From contig NZ_JAAGWK010000023.1 in NCBI RefSeq assembly GCF_010685995.1, positions 1-39,729 on the forward strand: DNA of 39,729 bases, in the 5' to 3' direction. This document shows positions 1 to 8,713 of this stretch, piece after piece (the first letter of the stretch is position 1; the number at the start of each line of letters is the position of its first letter). The notes beneath the pieces were generated by a model, which was not told where the DNA came from, searched no databases, and saw only the letters and a program-made list of their open reading frames with translations. The position numbers and the translations under genes are program-made. The DNA is from Goekera deserti. GTDB lineage: Bacteria; Actinomycetota; Actinomycetes; Mycobacteriales; Geodermatophilaceae.

Positions 1-1
1 C

Positions 2-1207
2 GGAGGGCTGCTGCTCGCGCTGGCGGTCGACAACCTCGGCTCCGGGCTGTTCCTGCCCCTGGTGCTGCTCTACAGCGTGCGGGTCGTCGGACTCCCGGTC
101 CCCACGGCTGGTGCGCTGCTGTTCGCCGGCACCCTGGTCGGCCTCGCCGCGCCCCTGGTGGTCGGCGCCGTGGTCGACCGCGTCGGGCCACGCCGCGTGG
201 TGATCAGCTCCCAGCTGCTGCAGGCCGCCGGGATGGGGCTCTACCTGCTCGCCGGTACCGGCGTGGGGCCCGGCGTCGCGGTCGCGCTGGCCGCGGCCGG
301 CGCGGTGCTGGTCGCCGCCGGCACCCAGACCTTCTACAGCTCGCTGTTCACGCTCATCTCGGCCGTGGCCGGCACCGGGCCCAAGGACGGCGCCTTCGCG
401 CACGTCGACATGGTCCGCTCCGCCGCGTTCGGTGTCGGTGCCCTCGTCGCCGCCGGCCTGCTCACCTGGCTGGACACCCCCGCGCTGCGGGTCGTCGTCG
501 CCGTGGACGCGCTCAGCTTCCTGCTGGCCGCCGCCCTGCTGCGACTGCTGGTCACCGTGGACGCCCCGCCGCCCGGGCACGGGCCCACCGACGAGGGACC
601 CGCCCCGCGCCCCTGGCGGGACCGGCCCTTCCTCGTCCTGCTCGTGGTCATCGGCCTCACCGGCCTGGCCGGCGACGTGTTCCTCGTCGGGTTCCCGGTG
701 TTCGCGCTGGACCAGCTGCACGCCCCGGCGTGGGTGCCCGGCGCGTGCGTGGCGCTGCTGACCGCCGTCGGCGCCACCGGCACCGCGCTGGTCGTCCGGG
801 CCACGAGCTCCTGGCGGCGTACCCGCAGCGTCGCCCTCGGTGCCGCGCTCACCCTCGCCTGGTGCCTGATGTGCGCCGCCGCCCCGCTCGTCGCGGGCGG
901 CTGGCTGCCGGTGTGGCTGCTCGCTGCCACGCTGGTGCTGGCCGTCGCGGCCGTGCTGACCGGCGTCCGGGTGATGGCGATGGCCGAGGCGTCCGCGCCG
1001 GCCCGGGCCCGGGGGCGGTACCTGGCGACCGTGCAGTACAGCTTCACCGCCGCCCAGCTGGCGGCGCCGCTGGTGGTCGCGTCCTCCGCGCTGGCGGCGT
1101 GGCTGCCGTGGGCCCTGGTGGGCACCGCCGGGATCGGCGCGCTGCTGCTCCTGCCGTGGCTGGGCACCCGGCTGCCGCCGCGGGCGGTGCACGTGCCCGT
1201 GGGGTAG
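2..1207 (+). CDS. MFS transporter, 5'-truncated by the window edge
   Basis: The reading frame is open from base 2, before any start codon, so the N-terminus lies outside the window and about 401 residues are visible. The protein is almost entirely hydrophobic helices broken by short polar loops. The loop VVDRVGPRRVV after the second visible helix has the arrangement of the major facilitator motif A (G-x3-D-R-x-G-x-R), and a longer charged cytoplasmic loop (PPPGHGPTDEGPAPRPWRDRPF, about residues 186-207) marks the usual midpoint between the two six-helix halves. MFS proteins move small solutes or drugs across the cytoplasmic membrane by ion coupling; the substrate cannot be read from the sequence. 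It stands alone here, and a GC-rich hairpin follows its stop. Family assignment is secure, substrate unknown. Confidence 0.8.
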   Translation, partial: GGLLLALAVDNLGSGLFLPLVLLYSVRVVGLPVPTAGALLFAGTLVGLAAPLVVGAVVDRVGPRRVVISSQLLQAAGMGLYLLAGTGVGPGVAVALAAAGAVLVAAGTQTFYSSLFTLISAVAGTGPKDGAFAHVDMVRSAAFGVGALVAAGLLTWLDTPALRVVVAVDALSFLLAAALLRLLVTVDAPPPGHGPTDEGPAPRPWRDRPFLVLLVVIGLTGLAGDVFLVGFPVFALDQLHAPAWVPGACVALLTAVGATGTALVVRATSSWRRTRSVALGAALTLAWCLMCAAAPLVAGGWLPVWLLAATLVLAVAAVLTGVRVMAMAEASAPARARGRYLATVQYSFTAAQLAAPLVVASSALAAWLPWALVGTAGIGALLLLPWLGTRLPPRAVHVPVG

Positions 1208-1232
1208 CAGCCGGCCCGACCGGTGCCGGTCG

Positions 1233-1252
1233 GCGGCCCCGCCCGGGGCCGC
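1233..1252 (+). terminator. Short GC hairpin after the MFS gene
   Basis: A 9-bp perfect inverted repeat (GCGGCCCCG / CGGGGCCGC) with a 2-nt spacer begins 25 bp after the MFS stop codon. There is no T-run. It is a plausible terminator, but in DNA this rich in GC a 9-bp stem could be chance. Confidence 0.35.
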
Positions 1253-1352
1253 GGCGCTTGTACGGTGGCTGCCGGACCCCACCGTCGCCCCTGCCGGTCG
1301 GTGGCTGTCGTCCACCCCCGCGAAGCCACCGCCACACAGATCGGGGCACCCC

Positions 1353-2609
1353 TTGCTCACCGTCTCCCGGCCGGTCACGAACTGGGCCGGCACCATCACC
1401 TTCGCCACCACGCGGGTGCACCGCCCGGCCTCGGTCGACGAGCTGCGCCGCATCGTCGCCGGCGCGCGCCGGGTGCGGGCACTGGGCACCGCGCACTCGT
1501 TCTCACCCGTCGCCGACACCACCGGTGAGCTGGTGCTGCTCGACGCGCTGCCGCCGGTGGTCGACATCGACACCGACGCCCGCACCGCCACCGTCGCCGC
1601 CGGCATGAGCTACGCGCAGGTGGCACCCGAGCTGCACCGGGCCGGCTGGGCGCTGGGCAGCATGGCGTCGCTGCCGCACATCTCCGTCGCCGGCTCCGTC
1701 GCCACCGGCACGCACGGCTCCGGGGACAGCCAGCGCAGCCTCGCCGCCGCCGTCGTCGGGCTGGAGGTCGTCGGCCCGGAGGGTGACCTGCTGCAGGTCC
1801 GCCGCGGTGTGGACGACGACTTCGCCGGCTGGGTCGTGGCCCTCGGCGCCCTGGGCGTGGTGACCCGGCTGACGCTGGCCGTCGAGCCCACGTACGAGGT
1901 GTCCCAGCGGGTGCGGCTGGGGGTGCCGATGACCGAGGTCGCCGCCCGGCCCGGCGAGCTGCTCGCCGCCGCGTACAGCGTCAGCCTGTTCACCGACTGG
2001 CAGCGGGAGACCGGGCACGCCTACCTGAAGAGCCGCGACGGCGTGCCGGACGGCGCCTTCACCCTCGGGCACGAGGCCGACGAGCACGTGCACCCGCTGC
2101 CCGGCATGCCCGCCACCTTCGTCACCCAGCAGCTCGGCGTCCCCGGTCCCTGGCACGAGCGGCTGCCGCACTTCCGCGCGGAGTTCATGCCCAGCGCCGG
2201 CAACGAGATCCAGTCCGAGTTCTTCCTCGCCCGCGACCAGGCGCCGGCCGGGTTCGCCGCGCTGATGGGCCTGGGCGAGCGGATCGCGCCGCTGGTGCAC
2301 GCCTGCGAGGTGCGCAGCATCGCCGCCGACGACCTGTGGCTCAGCCCCGCGTACCAGCGGGACTCCGTCGCCTTCCACTTCACCTGGCTGGACGACGAGC
2401 CGGCGCTGCGGCCGGTGCTCGCCGAGGTCGAGCAGGCGCTGATGCCGCTGGGGGCACGCCCGCACTGGGCCAAGCTGACCACGGTGCCCGGCGCCGAGGT
2501 CGCCGCCCGCTACGAGCGCGCCGCCGACTTCACCCGGCTGCGCGCCACCCACGACCCGGACGGCGTGTTCGCCAACGACTTCGTGGACGGCTTCTTCCCG
2601 CGCGGCTGA
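1353..2609 (+). CDS. aldO: Alditol oxidase (AldO/xylitol oxidase family)
   Basis: Flavoprotein oxidising terminal hydroxyls of polyols such as xylitol or sorbitol to aldoses with O2, giving H2O2 (EC 1.1.3.41 family). The 418 residues match the length of Streptomyces coelicolor AldO, and I recognise long colinear matches to it. GTAHSF holds the histidine (H48) that carries the covalent FAD, MASLPHISVAGSVATGTHGSG (103-124) is the FAD-domain core with the active-site-equivalent S106, and CEVRS (E319, R321), HFTW (T344) and HWAKL (K374) correspond to the substrate-site residues known from the AldO structure. No signal peptide, so probably cytosolic. The only in-frame start upstream of the conserved N-terminus is TTG; no convincing ribosome site precedes it. 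It converges on helR with 15 bp between. A broader sugar-lactone oxidase role is possible, but the conserved site favours polyols. Confidence 0.85.
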   Translation: MLTVSRPVTNWAGTITFATTRVHRPASVDELRRIVAGARRVRALGTAHSFSPVADTTGELVLLDALPPVVDIDTDARTATVAAGMSYAQVAPELHRAGWALGSMASLPHISVAGSVATGTHGSGDSQRSLAAAVVGLEVVGPEGDLLQVRRGVDDDFAGWVVALGALGVVTRLTLAVEPTYEVSQRVRLGVPMTEVAARPGELLAAAYSVSLFTDWQRETGHAYLKSRDGVPDGAFTLGHEADEHVHPLPGMPATFVTQQLGVPGPWHERLPHFRAEFMPSAGNEIQSEFFLARDQAPAGFAALMGLGERIAPLVHACEVRSIAADDLWLSPAYQRDSVAFHFTWLDDEPALRPVLAEVEQALMPLGARPHWAKLTTVPGAEVAARYERAADFTRLRATHDPDGVFANDFVDGFFPRG

Positions 2610-2624
2610 GCGCCGTCCCGCCGG

Positions 2625-4940
2625 TCAGCCCGTGGCGAGACGGCGCAGGCACCCCGGCAGCTCGCCGGGGTGCAGCACCGCCAGCCGCTGGGTGGCCCGG
2701 GTCAGCGCCACGTACAGGTCGCTGTGCCCGCGCAGCCCCTCGTCCAGCACCGCCTGCGGGTCGACCAGCAGCACCGAGTCGAACTCCAGGCCCTTGGCCT
2801 GACCGGGCAGCAGCACCACCGGCCCCGCCGACGAGTCGGCCTCCGGGCCCCAGGTGACGCCGGGCAGCGCCTCGGCCAGGCAGGCGACCGCGTCGGCCTG
2901 CCGGCTGCGCGGCACCAGCACCGCCACCGTGCCGCCCTGCCCGACCAGGTCGCGGGTGACCTGCACGGCGCGGGTGAGCAGCTCCGCATCGGCGACCCGC
3001 TCGGCGACCGGCGGCTGCCCGCTGCTGCGCACCGACCGGGGCGCCACCGCGTCCGAGCCGCCGGCGGCCAGCACGTCCGCGGCCACCGCCATGATCTCCG
3101 ACGGCGTCCGGTAGTTGACGGTCAGCTGGGCCAGCCGCCACTGGGTGCGCGCGTGCGGGGTGAGCGCGTCGGCCCAGCTGGTCGCGCCGGCCAGGCTGCC
3201 GGTCTGCGCCAGGTCGCCGACCACGGTCATCGACAGCGTGGGGCACTTGCGCGCCAGCACCCGCCACACCATCGCCGACAGCTCCTGCGCCTCGTCCACC
3301 ACCACGTGCCCGAAGGTCCAGGTCCGGTCCGCGGCGGCCCGCTCCGCGGTGGTGCGGTAGTCGGCCTCTTCCGCGCGCGCCGCCAGCCCTTCGGCGTCGA
3401 GCAGGTCGCCGGCGGCGAGCTCCTCGCTCTCCTCGTCGTCGTCGGCGTCGGTGGAGCGCGAGCCGTACAGCAGGTCCAGGGTCTGCTGCGCCTCGTCCCG
3501 GGCCCGGCTGCGGCGGCGCTGCTCCGCGGCCCGCTCGGCCGAGTCGTCGTGACCGAGCAGCTCGTCGGCCTCCTCCAGCAGCGGCACGTCCGCCGGGGTC
3601 CAGGGCGAGCCGGCCGGCCGGTGCAGCAGTGCCCGGGTGGCGTCGTCCCAGTCGCGGGTGGCGGCCCGGAGGCGCTCGGGGGAGGCGTACAGCTCCTCCA
3701 GCAGCTGCTCCGGGGTCAGCGCCGGCCACAGCTCGTCGACCAGGGCGCGCACCGCCGGCTCCCCGGCGACCTCCGCGCGCAGCGCTCGCCGGTCGCCGTC
3801 GTCGAGCAGGTCCGCGCCGCCGCGCACGTCGGAGCCGATCCGGTCCGCGTAGCGGTCCACCACCAGCTCGACCAGGCCACGGGCGAAGGCGACCCGGGCC
3901 ACGTTGTGCTCCCGGGAGGCGCGCCGGGCGGCGGTGCGCACCCGGGACACGTCGGCGCCGCGCAGCGTCACCGGCACCCCGTCGACCACCAGCTCGCGCA
4001 CGCCGCGCGGCACGGACTGCCGGGCCCGCACCGCCGCGGCGACCACCTGCACCATCTCCAGCCGGCCCTTCACCTCGGCCACCTCGGCGGGCTCGTCGGC
4101 ACGGGCGTCCAGCCCGGGCCGCAGCTGGCCCAGGCCGGCCAGCAGCACGCCGGTCTCACCCAGGGCGGGCAGGACGTCGGCGATGTAGCGCAGGAACGTC
4201 GGGGTCGGCCCGACCACGAGCAGGCCGCTGCGGGCCAGCCGGTCGCGGTGGGTGTACAGCAGGTACGCGGCACGGTGCAGCGCCACCGCGGTCTTGCCGG
4301 TGCCCGGCCCGCCCTGGACGACGAGCACACCGCGGGCGTCGCTGCGGATGATCTCGTCCTGCTCGGCCTGGATGGTGCGCACGATGTCGGTCATCCGGCC
4401 GGTGCGGTCGGCGCGCAGCGCGCGGAGCAGTGCGGCCTCACCGGTCAGCGTGCGGTCGCCGTCGGCCTCGCCGTCGGGCAGGTCCAGCACCTCGTCGTCG
4501 ATGCCGGTGACCCGGCGACCCAGCGTGCGGATGTGCCGCCGGCGGGCCACGCCGTCCGGGCGGAACGGGGTGGCGGTGTAGAACGGCCGCGCCGCGGGGG
4601 CCCGCCAGTCGACCAGCGCCGGGTCGCCGGAGGGGTCGTCGGCGGCCAGGCCGGTGCGCCCGACGTACAGCGGCTGGACGACCTCGGTGCGGTCCAGCCG
4701 GCCGATGACCAGACCTGGTTCCGCGGCGTCCAGGGCGGTGATCCGCTCGGAGTGGAAGCGGACGTTCGCCTCCTTCTCGCCCAGCGCCTGCGGGTTGTCC
4801 ACCAGTGGCGCGGAGATGGCCTGCCGCAGCCGGGTGACGGCCCGCTCCCGGGCGTCGTCCAGGCGCCGGTACAGCTCGGTGACGTGGTCCTGCTCGGTGA
4901 CGGTGTCCGGGTCGGGCACGGTCTCGCGCACGGTCGACAA
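2625..4940 (-). CDS. helR: HelR-like RNA polymerase recycling motor ATPase (HelD family)
   Basis: UvrD-like superfamily 1 ATPase of the HelD/HelR family. These proteins bind RNA polymerase, open its clefts and strip it from stalled complexes; the actinobacterial HelR branch can also dislodge rifamycins. The 771 residues show an N-terminal helical arm (about 15-70), the family motif VDWRAPAARPFY (136-147), Walker A GGPGTGKT (near 209-216), Walker B VVDEAQE (near 548), motif III-like VVGDLAQTGS, motif IV NYRTPSEI, and LTRATQRLAVLHPGE at the C-terminus. TTG at 4940 is preferred because GAGGAG lies 9 nt upstream; an in-frame GTG at 4919 is the alternative. I saw no copy of the rifamycin-associated inverted repeat in the 147-bp divergent gap to the next gene. 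The HelD family call is firm; rifamycin resistance is inferred from relatives. Confidence 0.9.
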   Translation of the reverse strand: MSTVRETVPDPDTVTEQDHVTELYRRLDDARERAVTRLRQAISAPLVDNPQALGEKEANVRFHSERITALDAAEPGLVIGRLDRTEVVQPLYVGRTGLAADDPSGDPALVDWRAPAARPFYTATPFRPDGVARRRHIRTLGRRVTGIDDEVLDLPDGEADGDRTLTGEAALLRALRADRTGRMTDIVRTIQAEQDEIIRSDARGVLVVQGGPGTGKTAVALHRAAYLLYTHRDRLARSGLLVVGPTPTFLRYIADVLPALGETGVLLAGLGQLRPGLDARADEPAEVAEVKGRLEMVQVVAAAVRARQSVPRGVRELVVDGVPVTLRGADVSRVRTAARRASREHNVARVAFARGLVELVVDRYADRIGSDVRGGADLLDDGDRRALRAEVAGEPAVRALVDELWPALTPEQLLEELYASPERLRAATRDWDDATRALLHRPAGSPWTPADVPLLEEADELLGHDDSAERAAEQRRRSRARDEAQQTLDLLYGSRSTDADDDEESEELAAGDLLDAEGLAARAEEADYRTTAERAAADRTWTFGHVVVDEAQELSAMVWRVLARKCPTLSMTVVGDLAQTGSLAGATSWADALTPHARTQWRLAQLTVNYRTPSEIMAVAADVLAAGGSDAVAPRSVRSSGQPPVAERVADAELLTRAVQVTRDLVGQGGTVAVLVPRSRQADAVACLAEALPGVTWGPEADSSAGPVVLLPGQAKGLEFDSVLLVDPQAVLDEGLRGHSDLYVALTRATQRLAVLHPGELPGCLRRLATG

Positions 4941-5087
4941 CTGCTGCTGCTCCTCGGTGTCGGCGGCGGGCGGCCCGGCGGCTGGGGCGTCCGTGGGAGC
5001 AAGTGTCCCCGGCGCGTGGATCTTCCCGGTGGGCCGCGCCGGGCAGGTCCTGTCGGTGGCCCGTGCGAGCCTCCCGGCAACGAGGAG

Positions 5088-5537
5088 GTGACCGACATCG
5101 AGGACGACGGGACGGACGCGCTGGCCGCCCTGCTGGGCGAGCCGGCCGAGCGGGTGCTGCGGGTGCTGGGCGGCGGCTGGGAGCGGGCCGAGGTGGCGAC
5201 GCGGTACCCGCCCGGCGCCGAGTGGTTCGCCGCGGGCGTCCCGGCGCAGGTGCTGGTCGGGGTGGCGGGCCGCACGCTGGCGGTGGCGCGCCCGGTGCCG
5301 CGGCGCGATCCCTCCGGCGGGCTGCGCACCGACGCCGCGGACGTCGCGGAGCTGGCCGTGGAGGACATGCAGCTGGCCCCCGACGTGGTCACCGCCGCCG
5401 TCGACCTGTCGGTGCGCCGGCGGCGGGCGTCGTTCCGGTGGTGCCTGCTGTGCCGGCAGCTCACCGCGCCCGAGTCAGCGCACGACCGGCGCAGCTGCCG
5501 GGCCTGCGCCGTCCGCTTCCGGGGCGCCGGCCGGTGA
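5088..5537 (+). CDS. Hypothetical protein with C-terminal zinc-ribbon-like cysteines
   Basis: 149-residue protein that I do not recognise as a named family. The acidic N-terminus (MTDIEDDGTDALAALLGEP) is followed by a compact alpha/beta-looking middle. The C-terminus has C-x2-C (CLLC), then about 14 residues, then C-x2-C (CRAC), which is a likely structural zinc site, embedded in a basic arginine-rich stretch (SVRRRRASFRW), so nucleic-acid contact is conceivable. The GTG start abuts GAGGAG with no spacer, too close for a normal Shine-Dalgarno, so initiation may be unusual or the true start differs. The gene diverges from helR and converges with the following zinc-ribbon gene with 5 bp between stops. 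Confidence 0.7.
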   Translation: MTDIEDDGTDALAALLGEPAERVLRVLGGGWERAEVATRYPPGAEWFAAGVPAQVLVGVAGRTLAVARPVPRRDPSGGLRTDAADVAELAVEDMQLAPDVVTAAVDLSVRRRRASFRWCLLCRQLTAPESAHDRRSCRACAVRFRGAGR

Positions 5538-5542
5538 GCGGG

Positions 5543-6370
5543 TCAGGCGGGCACGTCGGTCTTCTGCTTGTTGGCCCACAGGAGGAACGCCGCGCCCTGC
5601 TGCAGGTCGTCGAACTGCTCGGACACCAGCGACTGCAGCAGGTCGTTGCCCCAGACCACGAGCCGGCCGATCGTGTAGGCCACCTTGTCCGCCTCGGGCA
5701 GCTCCAGGTCGAAGACGCCGGCGGCGATCTCCCGCTTGCCGCCGCTGGCCGCGGAGTACTTGAGCACCGGCAGGAAGCGGTCGGGCTCCACCACGCACAG
5801 CACCTTGGTGAGCAGCGCCTCCTTGAAGCCGGTGAACCCGAGCCCCTTGCGGCCGTTGACCAGCTCGGTGATCCGGTCCTCCAGGCGCAGGCTCTCCGGC
5901 CCGTGCAGCAGGTAACCGATGGTGGTGCGCAGCTGGTGGGCGGCGCGGTCCGGGCCGAGGGCCGCCCAGGAGCGGTTGAAGCCGGTCATGTTGCCGGCCC
6001 CGGCGACGGTGGCCGAGTTGGCGAAGTGGTGCAGCGCCTCCGGGGAGGCGGTGGAGAGCTGTTCCCGGGAGAACAGCGCCTGGTAGCGGGAGCGGTAGCC
6101 CTCGATGTCCGGGTCGGGCTCCGGGCGCACGAACTCCGTGGTCAGCCGGGCCAGCCGCTCCAGCACCTCCGGGCGCACCTGCTCGGCCGTGGGCAGCGAC
6201 TCGCGCAGCGTGTCCACGGTACGCAGCGCCGGGCGGGCGGACGACCGGCGCACCTCGCCGCGCAGCCACTCGTGGCCGCAGGACTCGCAGGCGATGAGCC
6301 GTTGCCCGTCCGGGCGGGCCACGCCCCGGATGTCCTCGGAGTCGCAGGTGGGGCAGGTGATCAGTGCCAT
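5543..6370 (-). CDS. Zinc-ribbon protein with an uncharacterised conserved domain
   Basis: 275 residues from the ATG at 6370; a longer reading frame exists upstream, but homologous-looking sequence begins with MALITCPTCDSEDI. The N-terminus is a classic zinc ribbon, CPTC (6-9) and CESC (near 28-31). The rest is cytosolic and helical. The segment NGRKGLGFTGFKEALLTKVL followed by EPDRFLPVLKYS (about 185-220) resembles the N-terminal module of some McrB-type or other restriction-associated proteins, in which a conserved 'G-F-x-G-F-K-E-A-x-L-T-K' helix precedes a 'P-x-R-F-L-P' turn. I offer that as recollection, not proof. No catalytic motif is visible. It could be a DNA- or ligand-sensing accessory protein; no partner gene lies beside it. 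Confidence 0.65.
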   Translation of the reverse strand: MALITCPTCDSEDIRGVARPDGQRLIACESCGHEWLRGEVRRSSARPALRTVDTLRESLPTAEQVRPEVLERLARLTTEFVRPEPDPDIEGYRSRYQALFSREQLSTASPEALHHFANSATVAGAGNMTGFNRSWAALGPDRAAHQLRTTIGYLLHGPESLRLEDRITELVNGRKGLGFTGFKEALLTKVLCVVEPDRFLPVLKYSAASGGKREIAAGVFDLELPEADKVAYTIGRLVVWGNDLLQSLVSEQFDDLQQGAAFLLWANKQKTDVPA

Positions 6371-6637
6371 GGTTCTCCCCGTGTCGGTCCGGTGCGCGAC
6401 CGCCTGCAGCCGTGCGCCGCCTCCAGGGGCGGCCGGCAGCGCGGGCGTCACCCCCAACAGTGCCCTACGCCGGTGCGGACGGCCGCACCGAGCACCCCCG
6501 TCGGCCCCCGACGCGGCTCCCTCGGGGTGCCGGCAGGGGCACTCGGGGCGGTGCGCCCGCACGTCGACACCTGGTGAGACGCCGACGGCCGGCGCCCCCG
6601 CGGAGGGGACGCCGGCCGTCGGGTGCGAGCGGGTCGA
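6371..6637. other. Non-coding gap with one strong hairpin
   Basis: No convincing gene. It should hold the promoter of the zinc-ribbon gene at its left side (minus strand) and it contains the hairpin at 6582-6622 that ends the arabinanase transcript. Confidence 0.6.
6582..6622 (-). terminator. Hairpin terminator of the GH43 gene
   Basis: A perfect 12-bp stem (CCGACGGCCGGC / GCCGGCCGTCGG), extendable by further G-C pairs toward the loop, starts 16 bp beyond the stop codon at 6638. No U-tract follows, as is common in high-GC actinobacteria. Confidence 0.75.
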
Positions 6638-8539
6638 TCAGGGGATGAGCAGCCGCACCTGCTGCGGGACCCCGGTGCCGGCGTTGGTCAGCGACCAGGT
6701 CCCGTCGTTGCCCGGGACCAGGGTCCAGGCGCGGCACGGGCTCTTGCTCGGGCCGGGCTTGACCAGGCGCAGGGCCCCGGTGCCCGGCTCGTCACCGCAC
6801 TGGCCGGCGGCCAGCTGCAGGCCGGTCCGGGTGTTGGTCACCGCGTACTGCGCACCACCGGTGCTGGTGACGGTCCACTCCTGGCAGCTGTCCCTCGTCC
6901 GGGTCTGGAACACCGGGCTGGTGCTGTTCGGCTTGCTCGCCGAGCAGGTCGACTGGCCCAGCGTCTGCGTCCGGTCGGTGGCGCTGCCCAGCAGGACCGG
7001 GCCCACCGGCTGGAACCGGAACTGCTGGCTCGCCGCCGCCGTCGGCGTGCCGACCCGGAGGTCGGTGCCGGCCGCCGTCCACACGAGGTTGCGGCCGGCG
7101 ATGGAGGCGACGGTGGTGTAGCCGTCCGGGGCCGGGGTGAAGGTCCACCGCTGGCAGATGTTGTAGAAGAAGTTGCCCAGCCAGTCGAACTGCCGGACGT
7201 CGCCGTCGGTCTGCGCCTCGGCGCAGCCGGGCAGGTCGGCGGACATGTTCGCGTTCCGGTTCTGGAAGCGCGAGCCCGTCTCGCTGCCGTCGGTGACCTG
7301 CCGGGCGTCCCGGGCGTCGATCTGCCACTGCTGGCAGGTGCTCGACGAGGGCGCCGTCAGGACGACGTTCGCCGTCGCGTAGCCGCAGTTCTCGGTGCCG
7401 ACGACACCGGCGCCCTCGCGCGGTACAACCTGCACGTAGGCCGAGCCGTGACCGGCCCAGCGGCTCGGGTTGGCCGGGTCGCCGACCGTGGGCCAGCCAC
7501 CGGTCCAGGTGATCGCCCGGATGTTGGCCCGCGGCGTGGGGTCGCTGAGCAGGTCGTAGTAGTGGTTGACCAGGAAGTCGGTGCCACCGTCGGAGAACGT
7601 GTCGGGGTGCCCGGTGCCCTGGAACTCGTTGTAGCCGCGCAGCACCTCGGTGCCGCCGCCCTGCAGCATCGGTACGCCGGCCTTGTCGACGTACGGGCCG
7701 GTGATCGAGGTGGAACGGCCGACCATCACGCGGTAGTCGCTCTCGGCGCCGCGGCAGCAGTAGTCGAAAGCGACGAATAGGTAGTAGTGGTCGCCGTTGC
7801 GGATGATCGACGGGCCCTCGATGGGGTTGAACTGGATCGGCCGGGTGGCGATCGTCTGCGGCGTCGCACCGGCGGCGAGCTTCCCGGTGGCCGGGTCCAG
7901 GGCCACGATCTGGATGCCGCCGAAGAACGAGCCGAAGGTCAGGTACGCCTTGCCCTGCGCGTCCTGGGTGTAGTTGGCGTCGATCGCGTTGTAGGCGAGG
8001 CTGCCGGGCTCGGACTCGATGACGACGCCCTGGTCGGTCCAGCCGTAGTCGGGGCTGTCCGGGTCGAGGGTCTTGCTGGTGGCCAGCGCGGTGACCGAGT
8101 TCGTGGTGCCGAAGCGGGACACGGAGTAGTAGAGGCGCCACTCGGTGCCGGTCCAGGACAGGTCCGGCGCCCAGGCGTCCTTCGGGGCGTCGGCCTGCGT
8201 CGCGCCGATGGCGGCCAGCACCCGGTCGGGCACCTGGGTGAACACCGGGGGCAGCGCCTCCCAGCTCAGCAGGTCCTTGGACCGCTTCATCGGCAGGTAG
8301 TCGCGGCCGGTGGCGGCGTCGCCGGTGATCGCCAGGTAGTACCAGTCGCCCTCCTTGACCACGGTCGGGTCGTGGGCGACCGGGTCCGCGGGGCGGTCGG
8401 CCCCGGCGACGAGCGGCGGGTTCGTGATGGCGGGCGACGGCGCAGCCGTGGCCGGTGCCGTCAGCGCCGCCGCGCCGACCAGCGCGGCGGCGAGCAGCGC
8501 GGGCACCCAGGCCCGGCGCAGTGTTCGGGAACGGATCAC
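6638..8539 (-). CDS. Secreted GH43 arabinanase with Cys-rich C-terminal lectin-like region
   Basis: Extracellular glycoside hydrolase, most likely endo-1,5-alpha-L-arabinanase, cutting arabinan side chains of plant pectin. A Sec signal peptide is clear: basic MIRSRTLRRA, hydrophobic core, cleavage near ATA-A at 31-33. The five-bladed GH43 catalytic domain (about 40-345) shows the three acidic residues in their family motifs: HDPTV (D57, base), NAIDANYT (D188, pKa-tuning/orientation) and NPIEGPS (E241, acid), plus the late VNHYYD strand. Residues 345-633 contain four Q-x-W-like motifs (CQQWQI, CQRWTF, CQEWTV, CRAWTL) spaced like ricin-type beta-trefoil repeats, with paired cysteines, so they probably bind carbohydrate (CBM13-like). 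Start GTG at 8539 has AGGAGAGG upstream. A CAACGTTG palindrome about 100 bp upstream suggests LacI-type control. Arabinofuranosidase or xylosidase activity remains possible. Confidence 0.85.
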   Translation of the reverse strand: MIRSRTLRRAWVPALLAAALVGAAALTAPATAAPSPAITNPPLVAGADRPADPVAHDPTVVKEGDWYYLAITGDAATGRDYLPMKRSKDLLSWEALPPVFTQVPDRVLAAIGATQADAPKDAWAPDLSWTGTEWRLYYSVSRFGTTNSVTALATSKTLDPDSPDYGWTDQGVVIESEPGSLAYNAIDANYTQDAQGKAYLTFGSFFGGIQIVALDPATGKLAAGATPQTIATRPIQFNPIEGPSIIRNGDHYYLFVAFDYCCRGAESDYRVMVGRSTSITGPYVDKAGVPMLQGGGTEVLRGYNEFQGTGHPDTFSDGGTDFLVNHYYDLLSDPTPRANIRAITWTGGWPTVGDPANPSRWAGHGSAYVQVVPREGAGVVGTENCGYATANVVLTAPSSSTCQQWQIDARDARQVTDGSETGSRFQNRNANMSADLPGCAEAQTDGDVRQFDWLGNFFYNICQRWTFTPAPDGYTTVASIAGRNLVWTAAGTDLRVGTPTAAASQQFRFQPVGPVLLGSATDRTQTLGQSTCSASKPNSTSPVFQTRTRDSCQEWTVTSTGGAQYAVTNTRTGLQLAAGQCGDEPGTGALRLVKPGPSKSPCRAWTLVPGNDGTWSLTNAGTGVPQQVRLLIP

Positions 8540-8635
8540 GGAGGAGCCTCTCCTGCTTCGGCGTCCACCCCGTCGGGGACGCGGTGCGCCGCACGGCCGG
8601 GAACCGTGGGCGTGACCACGTTCACACAGGATCTA

Positions 8636-8643
8636 CAACGTTG
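8636..8643. promoter_or_regulatory. CAACGTTG palindrome, candidate LacI-family operator
   Basis: A central-CG palindrome, CAACGTTG, lies 97 bp upstream of the arabinanase start, inside an AT-richer stretch (ATCTACAACGTTGCAACC). LacI-family operators typically have this central CG symmetry and often control secreted glycosidases. No regulator gene is adjacent, so this is a suggestion. Confidence 0.4.
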
Positions 8644-8713
8644 CAACCAGCGTGGTGCACAGGATCGGCCGGCGCCGGTGCCGCGCCGCTGGTGAGCGGG
8701 CGCGGCACCGGGC

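Noticed and set aside
2670-5087. Plus-strand open frame across helR
   Set aside because: Antisense of helR. Only its last part, from GTG 5088, is protein-like and is annotated as the small cysteine protein.
4941-5087. Rifamycin-associated element before helR
   Set aside because: I looked for the inverted repeat on both strands and did not find it.
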